Shown piece after piece: positions 42,209 through 52,580 of a DNA stretch of 64,000 bases. Each line of letters opens with the position of its first letter. Position 1 is the stretch's first letter. The stretch comes from Pyralis farinalis. Taxonomy: Eukaryota > Arthropoda > Insecta > Lepidoptera > Pyralidae. A program made the translations under genes and the position numbers. The stretch is taken from contig OX382277.1 in assembly GCA_947507595.1 (NCBI GenBank), positions 29,435,198 through 29,499,197 of the forward strand, written 5' to 3'. The notes under the pieces are model-generated. The model saw only the letters and a list, made by a program, of their open reading frames with translations, was not told where the DNA came from and searched no databases.

Positions 42209-42600
42209 TTTTTTTCTATACCACTGAAGAGACAAACAAGCATACGGCCTGCCTGATGGTAAACAATCACCGTAGCCTAGGGTCATTTGCAACACCAGGG
42301 GTGTTACTCATGCGTTGCTGATCCTCTAAAAACCTATTCACAGCTTTCTTGAAGATCCCCATGCCGTAATCTCTTGAGTTCATTTCACAACTTGAGGTTT
42401 TCGGAAGAAAATCTCGCAGGAACCGCACAGTACGCGACCATTACAGTTCCATGCGTGTGAGGGTGAACTCCCCGCCATCGGCGAGCGGCGCAATTACAAA
42501 AAAATGCATCATCGGCATCATTTCGAACACTTCTTCAGAACACAACCCGTTGTAAAATCGCTAGAACATACAAAGGGAGGCAAAATGTCTCCTTAAACTT
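42209..42600 (-). pseudogene. CR1-like LINE 3' end
   Basis: Inverted tail (TATACCACTGAAGAGACAAA) and the last ~120 codons of ORF2, matching 55.15-55.53 kb in order but with several indels. Confidence 0.75.
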
Positions 42601-42948
42601 AAGGGTTCAAGCTTGCGTAAGCATGTGTAAGCTTAGGATCGTCTACAACTCCCACAGTTCTTCTGAACAGAATAATAAAGATACAATATCTTATACGTGA
42701 TTTGAATATAAAAGACATTGAGGAAAAGGTGAATTTAACATGAGTATGTTATGCAAAGGCCATAAAATTATCTACCCAATCAACCTCTATAGAGCTAATT
42801 TTATAATTTATATGTCGAACAGCCTCCCTAACTGTTCATTGGAGAATAATTAACAATCGCTTTGTAAGTCTCATCTAGATAGTGTTCGTAGGTAAGGCTT
42901 CTCGTCCATTGTCTTGAGAAATAAACAGTGAGTTAAACTAAGAGCGAT
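42601..42948. other. Unassigned spacer
   Basis: Nothing recognised. Confidence 0.5.
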
Positions 42949-43336
42949 GTACAACATCGGGAGGCGTGCAAGCATACGGTCTACCTGATGTAAAGCGGCT
43001 ACTGTAGCCTATTAACGCTTGCAATATATTAAGTATCACTCGCGCAATGCCACCCCTGCTGCTAACACAGCAACTCTTTTGGAAATTACTAGTGACCTCA
43101 CTGACATGCAGGAACACACCGCTGTTATTTGGCTGCAGTTTTCTGTGAGGTGGAGATATTTTCTCAGACGGGCTGCTTTGATGTGCCCTACCTCTATTAA
43201 AAATAACCAGATCAATACGAATATACATGTTAATGCATACAAATAGTTGTCATGTTTGGGAATCGAACCCACGAGCGTTGGTGTCAAAGTAACGTAACAA
43301 CGCGTATCGCCACTACGCCACCGAGCTCGTCAAATG
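42949..43336 (-). mobile_element. SINE-A, full length
   Basis: TACAACATCGGGAGGCGTGC through the antisense B box (GGGAATCGAACCC) to CACTACGCCACCGAGCTCGT. Confidence 0.85.
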
Positions 43337-43364
43337 TTGATGGTGTTTGATTTTGCTGAAATGT

Positions 43365-43640
43365 TTGGGGAAGCTGTAGGTCGCTCAGCGTGCTGTGGAA
43401 AGAGATATGCTCGGGGTTTATCAGCGTGACAGAATCAGAAATGAGGAAATCCGCTGTAGAACAAAGTTAACCGACAGGATAAGCAAGCTGAAGTGGCAGT
43501 GAACTGGGCACATATTTCGAAAAACCGTAAACCGCTGACGAAGAAAGGTTCTCCAATGATGTCTCCGTACTGGTACACGCAGTGTGGGATGACCTCGCAA
43601 TCGATGGATGCTACACAGCATCAAGTCGAATAGCTTTCTA
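43365..43640 (+). pseudogene. BovB/RTE-type ORF2 C-terminus, decayed
   Basis: Reads VERDMLGVYQRDRIRNEEIR, LTDRISKLKWQ, stop, TGHIFRKTVNR, then RSVGWPRNRWM. This corresponds to the RAMERAMLGVSLxDRIRNxxIR ... KWxWAGHIAR ... GRPxxRW order of BovB-like RTE proteins. Several stops. Confidence 0.7.
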
Positions 43641-44094
43641 GAGGGGAGGGCATTGTTCAGTAGCGAATATGGGCTGCCATGATGATTATGATGATTATGA
43701 TGATTGAGACTAACGTGGTTCTGTTACGTGGATCATTTTCAGGGTGGAAGCCAACACACGCTAGTACTTAGTCTTATCAAATAGCAAACGAGTTGTTGGG
43801 AACGTACTCTGTCACGCTGCTCGATTGCTGAACGACGGAACCGAACCAATGGTATCGTTAATACCTGTGGTCGACAGAAAACACCCTCTGCAGTTCAGTG
43901 GAGCTTCTGGTCTGGTCAACGGTTAACTTGCTTGTTCGAGGAAAAAGAAAGTAAGTAAGAAAAAGCTGTTCCGACCGAGTACCTATACCGCGAATGAAGT
44001 CGTGAGCTTCAGCTAGTAGTATGTTATTTGTTCAACATGTGTTATGTGTCTGTTTGTACAAAACCTTACATGTACCAAATTTTTGTACAAGTTA
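43641..44094. other. Unassigned spacer
   Basis: Includes a GATGATTAT triplet repeat near 43678-43705. Confidence 0.5.
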
Positions 44095-44250
44095 CTCATT
44101 CCGTAAGAAGCAACCTGACAAGGGAAGTACCTAGCTTACAATTTACTAGTAGTTAGAAGACTATGGACCATAGAGCAACTCCTAGCCAAGTAACAAATCT
44201 CTTGCTGGTTGTAGCATTTATGAGAGTGAATTAACTCCAGAAGAGTCGCT
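44095..44250 (+). mobile_element. SINE-A, highly diverged
   Basis: CCTGACAAGGGAAGTACCTA and CCAAGTAACAAATCTCTTGC. Weak match. Confidence 0.4.
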
Positions 44251-44334
44251 GATTTATTTTTGCGTCAAAATACGAGTGATATCACAAACCAATAACCGGA
44301 TTAGACTCTTGTCGTCACATTAATGCCCTATTCA

Positions 44335-44525
44335 CTCACCGAAACGTAGTGATTTAGCGCCTAAATATCCCAGCAATTCGAGGATACTGACCAATAAGAG
44401 AGTGTTTAACCAATAAGCCGATAAATGACGCGACGTTGATCTGTAAACTAGCCAATAAGAGCTGCACGTTTTTCTTTACGCCTACGCAAAATAGCGTCAT
44501 TGGGTCTCCATGGGTTAATTCCTTT
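44335..44525. repeat. CCAAT-box-rich repeat, copy 2
   Basis: GACCAATAAGAGAGTGTTTA, ACCAATAAGCCGATAAATGA and AGCCAATAAGAGCTGCACG parallel 20.8-21.0 kb. Confidence 0.6.
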
Positions 44526-44560
44526 GACTTAAATTGACGACGATTGACTTTAATTAATTT

Positions 44561-45011
44561 GACGAGCTCGGTAGCGCAGTGGCAAAATCTGCCCAGCCGT
44601 TTTTGAGTCCATAGAGGACATACAGACAAACATTCATTTTTATATGTATAGATTTATTTATGTATAATACAAATATTCACTGTTTTATGCCACCGATGTC
44701 CTTAAAATATTTTCATGATATTTTAATTTTCAAGGACTTAAATAAGAGATATACTTACAGCTAGTGGAAGAGATGCTTAAACGGAGAGCTAATGGTGTTA
44801 AAACGCTTACAGTACACTGGAACTCCCGATCACCAGTGGAGTGTGATGCGATGCACTCCGCACTCCCTTGAGGGTGCACATAGGTGTATGTGTTAACAGC
44901 GCTGAGATAGTTCAATCCATGGTTCAAATATAGCTGCTAATAATAGAGGTTTAACTCAGCAGATATTTAATGTTAAACTGATTGCTGTCTTGCGTTTAGT
45001 AAGAACGTTTT
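44561..45011. other. SINE head scrap, then unassigned
   Basis: TTTGACGAGCTCGGTAGCGC at 44561-44585 is a SINE-A/B head cut off after the A box. The remainder is unassigned. Confidence 0.5.
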
Positions 45012-45134
45012 TTCTTCAGAATATACGTTATTACACAGCGTTATCTAGCCCCAAAATCGAACCTTTGTTATGGGTGCTCGACGACTGATAAATATACGTA
45101 TCTAATTACATTTTTTTGTAAATAATATAGAAAA

Positions 45135-45697
45135 ATTGGGTAAACTTCTAGGCAGCCGAAATCTAAGCCAGAAGGCACAGCTCGCTGTACACAACGCGGT
45201 GCTAATCCCAACGCTAACTTATGGAAGTGAGAGCTGGGTATGGCAGAGAGAGCATGAAAGTAGAATAAATGCGGTCGAGATGAGAGCATTGCGCAAAATT
45301 TGTGGCATAACGCTTGCTGACCGCGTTCGCAATGAAGACGTGAGAGAAAGAGTTGTTCTAAAAGAGAGTGTCGGTGTTAAGATAAGAAAGGGCATGCTCC
45401 GTTGGTTCGGACACGTAGAAAGAATGCGGGACGAAAGAATGACGAAACAGATAAACAATGCAAAAGTGGAAGGATGTAGGAGCCGAGGAAGGCCGAGACT
45501 AACCTACCATGACCAAATTGGTCGTGTTTTATCAGAAGGTGGTGTCAGGAGCCCCAGGAACCGGCGAGCGTGCATGAAAAGAGCTATGAATGTCACAGAA
45601 GCGAGCGAAGTATGCAAGGACCGCGTCTTCTGGCGCTCGGTTCTCTCTGCCTACCCCGCAAGGGACTTGGCGTGAAGATATACATACATACATACAT
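45135..45697 (+). mobile_element. RTE LINE 3' end, best copy
   Basis: AATATAGAAAA lies at 45124-45134 and again at 45698-45708. Between are the ORF2 C-terminus and a (TACA)n tail. A 5'-truncated insertion. Confidence 0.8.
45136..45675 (+). pseudogene. RTE ORF2 C-terminal region, open frame
   Basis: About 179 uninterrupted codons, the cleanest RTE copy here. LIPTLTYGSESWVWQ (near residues 28-42), MRALRKICGITLADRVRN, KGMLRWFGHVERM, then the basic GCRSRGRPRLTYHDQIGRVL and LSAYPARDLA end. This lies downstream of the RT catalytic motifs, which are absent, so it is inactive. The open frame suggests recent insertion. Confidence 0.8.
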
Positions 45698-45709
45698 AAT
45701 ATAGAAAAC

Positions 45710-45877
45710 ATTTGATTAAACATTTTTTAACGGAAGTATATAAGGAAGACTTCATGCGACCACGGACACTACAAAGCATTCGAAACGTCAGGTTCAACAA
45801 AATAAAAACACGCGATACTTCCGTTAAAAATTGTTTAATTCAATGTGTAACAATCGCGAACCTAAGACAATATCTAC
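45710..45877. mobile_element. PAL element, copy 3, one arm shortened
   Basis: TAATATAGAAAAC at 45697-45709 and 45878-45890. The right arm is complete (AACGTCAGGTTCAACAAAAT ... AACAATCGCGAACCTAAGAC); the left arm keeps only GATTAAACATTTTTTAACGG, AAGTATA. Oriented opposite to copies 1-2. Confidence 0.85.
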
Positions 45878-46018
45878 TAATATAGAAAACTTCTAAACCA
45901 AGACACACATATGTGTTCATACACACAAATGTTTGTTCTGTGTGGGAATCGAACCTACAAGCGATGGTGTCAAAGTATCGTTGCTAACCATTGCGCCACC
46001 GAGCTCGACCGAGTTTTT

Positions 46019-46415
46019 GACGAGCGCGGTAGCGCAGTCGTGATTAACGCGACTTTGACACCAACGCTCGTGGGTTGGAATCCCACACAAGGCAAACATT
46101 TGTGTGCATGAACATGTCTGTTTGTCCTAGTTTGGATGTTTCAAGAGAGGTAGGGCGCATCAAAGCAGTCCGTCTGGGGAAGTACCTCCACCTCACAGAA
46201 AACTGCAGCCAAATAACAACTCCGTATGGGATTGTTGTGCTCCTGCGTGTGAGTGAGGTCACCAGTAAGCTCCCAAGGAATTGCCGTGTAAGCAGCAGAG
46301 GAGGCATCGCGCGAGTGATAATTAATATATCGCAAGCGTTAATAGGCTACGGTACCCGCTTTACATCAGGTGGGCCGTGTGCTTGTATGCCTCCCGACGT
46401 AGTATATAAAAAATT
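46019..46415 (+). mobile_element. SINE-A, full length
   Basis: GACGAGCGCGGTAGCGCAGT to CGACGTAGTATATAAAAAA. Head to head with the SINE-B at 45.9 kb. Frames on both strands over it are not genes. Confidence 0.85.
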
Positions 46416-46783
46416 GTGTCTGAAAGCAACTGTAAAGAAAAAATACATGATTACATTATCTTTGTATTATCTTTGTATAAGTTTGTGTATTACTTTGTTA
46501 CCTTCCCGATAGTTTTAGGTTAAATTAGGTGGCGCTCTTTCTTTCTCTTATCTTGTCTATTGTCTTTGAAATAGATAAATTGTTAACTTTCCTGGTTTTT
46601 GGCCTTCAAAACACCCGAACACACGCCCTCTTGCTATGCCGCCATACACACATAATCGTTACAAGTAAGCTCATTAGAAAATTGCGTAATATGCACGCGT
46701 TGACCCGTTGAGGCCCGCGTGGCTGAATTCCGCCATGCGCGTTACGCCAAGTATATAACGGGCCTCAAGGCGTTATAATGGTA
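46416..46783. other. Unassigned spacer
   Basis: GAGGCCCGCGTGGCTGAATT and ACGGGCCTCAAGGCGTTATA are an odd GC-rich stretch at 46710-46775; no tRNA fold found. Confidence 0.45.
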
Positions 46784-47008
46784 AAGCGGAGGTAGCAAAT
46801 AGCAAGCGACGCATACGACCCACCTGATGTGAATTGGTTACCGTAGCCTAGAAACACATGTAATATGGGAATAAGTTCGCACCTGCTCTTTCCACAGTGA
46901 CTTCTCAGCAGCTTATCGGTGAGCAGCAAATAACAAACCATGTCTTTGTTATTTGCTGCGGTTTTCTGTGCGGTGGATGTACCTCTGTCGGCTGCTTTGA
47001 TGGGCCCG
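46784..47008 (-). mobile_element. SINE-A, diverged
   Basis: GGAGGTAGCAAATAGCAAGC to GTCGGCTGCTTTGATGGGCC; AGCAAATAACAAA and TTTGTTATTTGCTGCGG form a small inverted pair at 46925-46965. Confidence 0.65.
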
Positions 47009-47055
47009 TGTAGGAAATAACCTATGGAGAGCCGTTGAGACTGAGTATAACGTGT

Positions 47056-47400
47056 TTTTTTAAGGTGGCAAACAAGCATACGGAATGCCTGATGGTAAGC
47101 AGTTACCGCAGCCTATGGACATTAGCAACACCAAAAGGTAGGTAGGGCCCATCCACATACCATGTACCACCTGACTACGCAAGAAGACACCCCGTGCTCA
47201 GTAAAACGTTGTGTTTTAGCGCCTATACTCGTATATGTCAGCGACTCGAGCCTACTGGCCAATAGTAGAACATTTTTACCAACTTTAGGGTCGGCAACGC
47301 AAGAGTGACAGCCCTGGTGTTGCAAATGCCCATAGGCTCCGGTAACTGCTTACCATCAGGCAGGCCGTACGCTTGTTTGCCACCTTAGTGGCATAAAAAG
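47056..47400. mobile_element. Two CR1 tails in inverted orientation
   Basis: 47056-47127 antisense (GGTGGCAAACAAGCATACGG) and 47281-47400 sense (AGGGTCGGCAACGCAAGAGT ... GCCACCTTAGTGGCATAAAA), with ~155 bp of unassigned sequence between. Confidence 0.75.
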
Positions 47401-47574
47401 AAATGGTTTTATGGAGATCTTAAATATATGAATGGTACAAAGTGTGAATACTCTTAGCCCAAACCAGAAACTAAGGCTGGGGTTACACAGTGGCCTAGGC
47501 ATTAACACCTGATGTGTACACTAATTCCGACTTCGCATATGTATATCTTAAATAGCATAGTATTCTACATGTTC

Positions 47575-47720
47575 ATGCCAGGTCCCTTGCAGGATGGGCA
47601 GAGAGAAGACGCGGCACTTGCATACCTAACTCGTTTCTTTAACTTTCAGAGCCCTTTTCAGACATACTCACCGGTTTCTAGGTATTCTGGCATCACCAAT
47701 CAATGTGTTCAAAAAGCACA
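47575..47720 (-). mobile_element. RTE 3' fragment
   Basis: CATGCCAGGTCCCTTGCAGG ... AGACATACTCACCGGTTTCT. Confidence 0.65.
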
Positions 47721-48376
47721 TCAAAATGCCCCCTGTAAAAGGGCTTATTATAGAATTTATGAATATGTAACAGACAAAAATGTCTGTAAATAATTCAGCA
47801 CAGACGACCTTTTCTTGATAATCTTTAATTCTATCATTTGATATCATTACTCGTATAATACCAATATACTGACGTGAATTTACTGTAATATCTAATTGAT
47901 CATTTAAAAATAAACCTTTATTGGCAAGTTTCTTTCGGCATTTCCGAAATACTACCAGGTTAAAAAAAAAAAAGTAACATAAGAGAATTGAATAAGATAC
48001 AATAAATTCAAAAAATGTAAGACGTGTCTAAGTTGTAAATGTAATAATAATGATAATTAAAAACGTAATTAAAAATAATGAGGGACAATAAAATTTTTTT
48101 TTTTTACCTTTACCTTTTGAACTAAAATATCATTTTTACTAACTAAAAATGAGTCGCTAAATGTGTTGCTAAACGCAAATTTCGAGAGCAGCTGACCCGA
48201 TTTCGCTAATTCTTTTTTTAGAATATTCCTTGAAGTACGAGGATAGTTCTTACAAAGAGAAAATTTAAAAAAATTGCCTAAAAAAGTCTAAAAATAACAC
48301 TTTTCTATACTCGCATACAAAAGATTCGTAATAATACTTAAAAGTCAATTTGAACTTTAATCTAAATTTTTATGTT
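47721..48376. other. AT-rich spacer
   Basis: AATAAACCTTTATTGGCAAG near 47910 could be a LINE end scrap; otherwise nothing. Confidence 0.45.
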
Positions 48377-48471
48377 ACTAGCTGACCCGGTGTCCCGAAT
48401 AGCAGAATAAGTATTAAAAAAAATTAAAGAATCGACTGTTAGGCGGTACGAAGTTCGCCGGGTCAGCTAGT
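48377..48471. mobile_element. 95-bp palindrome-ended element (Helitron-like ends)
   Basis: ACTAGCTGACCCGG (48377-48390) is the exact reverse complement of CCGGGTCAGCTAGT (48458-48471). Both ends look like Helitron 3' termini; see findings. Confidence 0.75.
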
Positions 48472-49159
48472 AATAATTAAAAACAAAAAGGGCCCAATAG
48501 CAAATATTTTTTTACCTTTTTGAAAAAAAAAAACACGATTAATTTATCATTTTTATGCTTTTATTTTTTCATTTTATGTGTGTCTAGAGATTTAGGAATG
48601 AATGTGTTTTTATAGCTAGATTGACAACCCTAGTGCTAGGTCAGACGGTATTCATACTATTCGCTAAAGAAAGAACGGCAGAAAATTGAAAGGCCTCTGA
48701 GCACGCGCTGTCTCGAGGTGCTCCGTTTGTGACCCGACTTTGTCTGTTGTGTACCTAACTTAATGAGTTACAAGAGAGTACGCAGTGTCAAAGTGACGGC
48801 AAAACCCGACGCGAGTCTGAGTTACGTATTAAAGATTGCGAACATAAGGGTCACTGGTAGGGTTGACACAATCCAAAAAATGTAGCTCTTATGTTATTGG
48901 GGACGTTTTATTAACCATAAGTGAAGAGTGAAAGGTTATTAACTGTTAGATAATACAGGAAGAGAGGAGAGATTTCATATTTTTTAAATTTCGCCATAGT
49001 CATTTACTTTCTGCAAATTTTACACAGCCCTTTATTATTTGTAAGTAATTCAGATTTTTCGCGATTGTGACGATGTGTGACAGACAAAATTGCGGCCGCC
49101 AATAATATGACGGTTCGGCTGACGTAATCTAATAGCTGTTCTTTTTCAATCCTTGTAAT
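48472..49159. other. Unassigned, possible MITE
   Basis: TTGACAACCCTAGTGCTAGG (48620) and CACTGGTAGGGTTGACACAA (48853) are loosely inverted and could bound a MITE of ~260 bp. Not convincing. Confidence 0.35.
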
Positions 49160-49430
49160 ACGCATCTATCTATATCTTTATGCCAGATCCCTTTTTAAGT
49201 AGTAGGCAGAGAGAACCGAGCGCTACAAGAATTTGTTGTTAGTTGCTGCCCGCTTGGGTGGTGGGATTTTCAACTTTTACACAGGAATCCTACATATTTT
49301 CGAGATAAAAATTAACATGCGTTAGTCCAGAGTATACTATATTTGTAGCTTTTGCGTGAAGAGTCACCATCATCATTCGCTGCTGAACAAAGCCTCCCCT
49401 TAGACACGAGGCCCATACTTAAGGATTTCG
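49160..49430 (-). mobile_element. RTE scrap, Helitron-like scrap, BovB tail scrap
   Basis: 49160-49232 (GCCAGATCCCTTTTTAAGTA ... AGAGAACCGAGCGC), 49236-49260 (GTTAGTTGCTGCCCGCTTGG) and 49374-49425 (CATTCGCTGCTGAACAAAGC). Confidence 0.5.
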
Positions 49431-50335
49431 TTTCAGTGCCGTCAGTTATCATTGACATTTAAAACATTTAGGTATTTGGAACGAGAAAATCTTTCACAAT
49501 TTCTCGAGTCTGCTGCTTCTCTGAGTCGGATTTGACGAGAAATGTCTTTCTCGAATTAAAGAGTATTCCCTTAAATAAAGCTCTAGACTAGAGATGCCCC
49601 TAGTGGTCTAGATCATTTCTAAGAAGTGTCCATAGAATGCAAACATGGACAGAAAATATAGAAATAAATAATTATTTATCTTTGGACTCTCTCAGGCGCT
49701 TAGACATATCTCTAAAGCTATTGCAATTTTTTTTTTAAACAAAATTTCATTGTATCTTATTAATTTCACATAGTTTTATATCCTTTTTAGTAATAATAAT
49801 GGTTATTTATTGACAGAACTGTTTTACAGCAATTAATTTCTTATCTAAAACCCCCACACTAGGCGAAGCCTATTATATGGTATTCTTATCAGGTACATAA
49901 ATTATTTTGCCAACATAGTTTTGGCTACTTAAATTATCTGTCGATACAAATCCAAGAGCTACAGGGTTTTTAAAGTGTAGAATAATTTTAATTGTGCTAG
50001 ATTTAATAAAGAATATTATATAATTTAAAATGTGTATATATTTATGCATACATGCACACGTTCATGCGCGTACATGCATGCATGTACACATGTATTGTCC
50101 ATTAACAAATATACACAATCCGAATACTTCAGCTTATGGTACTCGTATTAAAACAATCTCCGAATCTCGATATGTCCGAATAAGTAATTCTTAAATCAGT
50201 ATTTGTTTTGCACTTCGAGTAATCCATCAGTATTTCGGAAATGACCATTGGCGATGAAGAAATGCCGAAAGAAATGTAAAGAAGACAACTTACAGAAGTG
50301 AAATGGATTTGATGAATAGTACAAATGAATTTCAT
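49431..50335. other. AT-rich spacer
   Basis: Nothing recognised; alternating TACATGCATGCATGTACACA-type purine/pyrimidine stretch at 50050-50098. Confidence 0.5.
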
Positions 50336-50649
50336 CTCTTTAGCGTCATTCCATTTCATAATCCATTGTGGTAGGTGGGTTCCGCTACCTCAACCTGATG
50401 ATTTGGCGAAGATACTGATTTTGACATGGACTGCCGTCATACCTCCATAAGCCATAGCGACACACATTTTGGTAACATCATGTCTTGGATGTACGGGTTT
50501 TTTCACGAAGTCAACTTTTACCTCCGACCAAGTAATAATTAGAAACCTGTCTGGGAATCCTAAAACACGAGTTATATATTTATATATTACGAATTATTAC
50601 TTGCATCAGGATTCGAAACAGGGATCAGTCAGTTACTGCGCTGATTTAT
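50336..50649 (-). mobile_element. SINE-C, near full length, diverged
   Basis: CATTCCATTTCATAATCCAT ... ATTACTTGCATCAGGATTCG. Confidence 0.65.
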
Positions 50650-51075
50650 TGGCAGAGCTGCGATAGCCAGCGGAGCCACATTACCCTCAAAATAGTCGTT
50701 TGGGGTAGACTGATGTCATCCAGCTAGCGTTTAGACGGTAATAGTGAGAAACTCCAAAATCGACACACTAATAGCTAACATATTGTAGTTTTATATCCTC
50801 TAATTTGAAATTTAAATGTTCGTTGGTGAGGAAGAACGGTCCAAAATCGTTCCAATTAGAAAAAAAAACATATGGGAAAACGTATGGCCGGCCACTCTGC
50901 AGTGCAGAGTCTGCACTGCACTCCCATCAACAGAAAAAGTAACAGCACTCGTCGCTAGATGTCGTACAGGGTTCCATATATTTTAAAAAAATTAAAAATT
51001 AAATATTTAAATATTTCTTAAATTTAAAAAATATCAGCTCTGCCTACACAGCTTGCTGTTATTTACTAGTTAACT
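50650..51075. repeat. Second AGCTGCG-ended element
   Basis: GGCAGAGCTGCGATAGCCAG to CAGCTCTGCCTACACAGCTT. It contains an 11-bp perfect palindrome TGCAGTGCAGA / TCTGCACTGCA at 50898-50920. Confidence 0.55.
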
Positions 51076-51564
51076 TATAAACAGGCACTGCTCTAACATC
51101 AATGAATTTAATTATCGAACAACTTGTTAAACAATATGTAACAATATTCATTTAACTTTATGACATGTGGTTTCAACTTCCAAACTCGCAAGTCCCGAGC
51201 GATTGCCGCAAATACGTTTAATTTGAGTTGCCGGAGAGGTTTCGTTGGAGTTCCTCTGAAGATAATAAATGATTGTAGTAATTAGACGTGACGTTTAGGA
51301 GGTTAATCTTCGAAGATTCCCTTATTGAAATAACGATGTAGTCGTTTGTTTAGCAGCTGTGCCCGCAGCTGCGTACGGGTGGGGATCGATTATTCCAGTT
51401 TTACGCCGCAATTTTAATAGCTAAAATGCTTTTAGTACATCGTCCGTGTAACGTATAATAAAATTGTATACAGGCAAGTGAGCGGAGGTGGAGGGGCACG
51501 CGCAGAGTCACTCTTCATCCGATGGCGGTGCGAGTGCTTGTGTATAAATATTGTGTTTTATTGG
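51076..51564. other. Spacer with a Helitron-end scrap
   Basis: 51352-51400 (TAGCAGCTGTGCCCGCAGCT) resembles a worn inverted Helitron end. Otherwise unassigned. Confidence 0.4.
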
Positions 51565-51615
51565 TGCTGTCGGGAGGCATGCAAGCATTGGCATACCTGA
51601 TGTAAAGTTATTGGA
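51565..51615 (-). mobile_element. SINE-A tail scrap
   Basis: GTCGGGAGGCATGCAAGCAT then ACCTGATGTAAAG. Confidence 0.55.
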
Positions 51616-51945
51616 ATCGATGCGTTAGGTAACAACTCACAATTTAGGTCCCAATAGTGTTAGATATCTGATAAACCGTGGTGCACGGCAGTTGAGCTTC
51701 ACTTGACTAGCCATCTCTTTGAGGTTTTTAAATGCCTTATTTGTCATATTGCTGTCTCTCACTTTGATAAGAGGGGAAGACAATTCGAAAACTTCCCACT
51801 CTTACAAATTTCTTGTGATTAAATTCGTTGTGAGTTCCAAGGCAGCTGTAGTTTAACCCCCGAGACGGCAGTGAACTTCACTGTTCATTGCCTTTTTGGT
51901 GGTGGCCGCTGTTAATGCTGGCTTCACAGGAGACACAGTGGTCGA
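51616..51945 (+). repeat. R4 dispersed repeat, copy 3
   Basis: CAACTCACAATTTAGGTCCC, ATAAACCGTGGTGCACGGCA ... GACACAGTGGTCG. Uninterrupted, so useful as the pre-insertion reference for 14.4 kb. Confidence 0.8.
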
Positions 51946-52580
51946 TACCTGATGTAAAGCGGTTTACATCAGGTGCTTATGAATGCTTGCTTGCAGTTAT
52001 TATTAGCGCGTTGTCACCCTTGATGATAACACGTCATCTCTTTAGTGGCTTACTAGTAACTTAACTAGCTCGCAACACAACAACCCTCCAGGGAGCTGTT
52101 ATTTGGCCGCGATTTTCTGTGAGATGGAGGTATCTACTTCCCCAGTCGGGCTGCTTTGACGCGCCTTTCCTCTCTTAAAAAGACCCAGACCAAGACAAAC
52201 AGATATGCACACAAATATTTTTGCGCCCTACCTACCTAGAAAACTTCGAGACCAAATTAAACAGACATTTGTTTTTTTTATGTAGTATAAAAAAAACAAA
52301 TGTCTGTTTGATATTTTGATTACTGATTATTGAGAGGTAGGCTCATCAAAGTAACCCGTCTGGGGAAGTGCCTCCATCTCAGGGTAACTACAGCCAAAGA
52401 ACAGCTCCCTGGAAGGTTGTTGTTTTGCGTGCGAGTGAAGTTACTAGTAAGCCACTAAAGATATACATCAAGGGTGGTACCGCGCGAGTAATACTTCAGG
52501 CAAGCGTTCATAAGCACCAGATGTAAACCGCTTTATTACAGGTGGGTCAATACTTACATGCCTACCGAAGATTTGTAAAA
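51946..52580. mobile_element. Long inverted SINE-A palindrome
   Basis: 51946-52281 (antisense SINE-A) and 52287-52580 (sense SINE-A) meet at a 23-bp perfect inverted repeat (52259-52281 / 52287-52309, loop GTAGT). Both arms share changes absent from other copies (CATCAAGGGTG, TTCATAAGCACC). Confidence 0.8.

Larger units (their letters stand above)
45012..46009 (-). mobile_element. SINE-B split by two nested insertions
   Basis: 45012-45134 (TTATCTAGCCCCAAAATCG ... TTTTTTTGTAAATAATATAG) and 45890-46009 (linker and antisense head ending TTGCGCCACCGAGCTCG) are one SINE. The RTE and PAL inserts lie between. Confidence 0.8.

Noticed and set aside
46019..46120. tRNA-like sequences with good A and B boxes (also 13634, 32425, 34091, 8764, 38125)
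   Set aside because: They continue into SINE bodies, and the acceptor stems do not pair; they are SINE heads, not tRNA genes.
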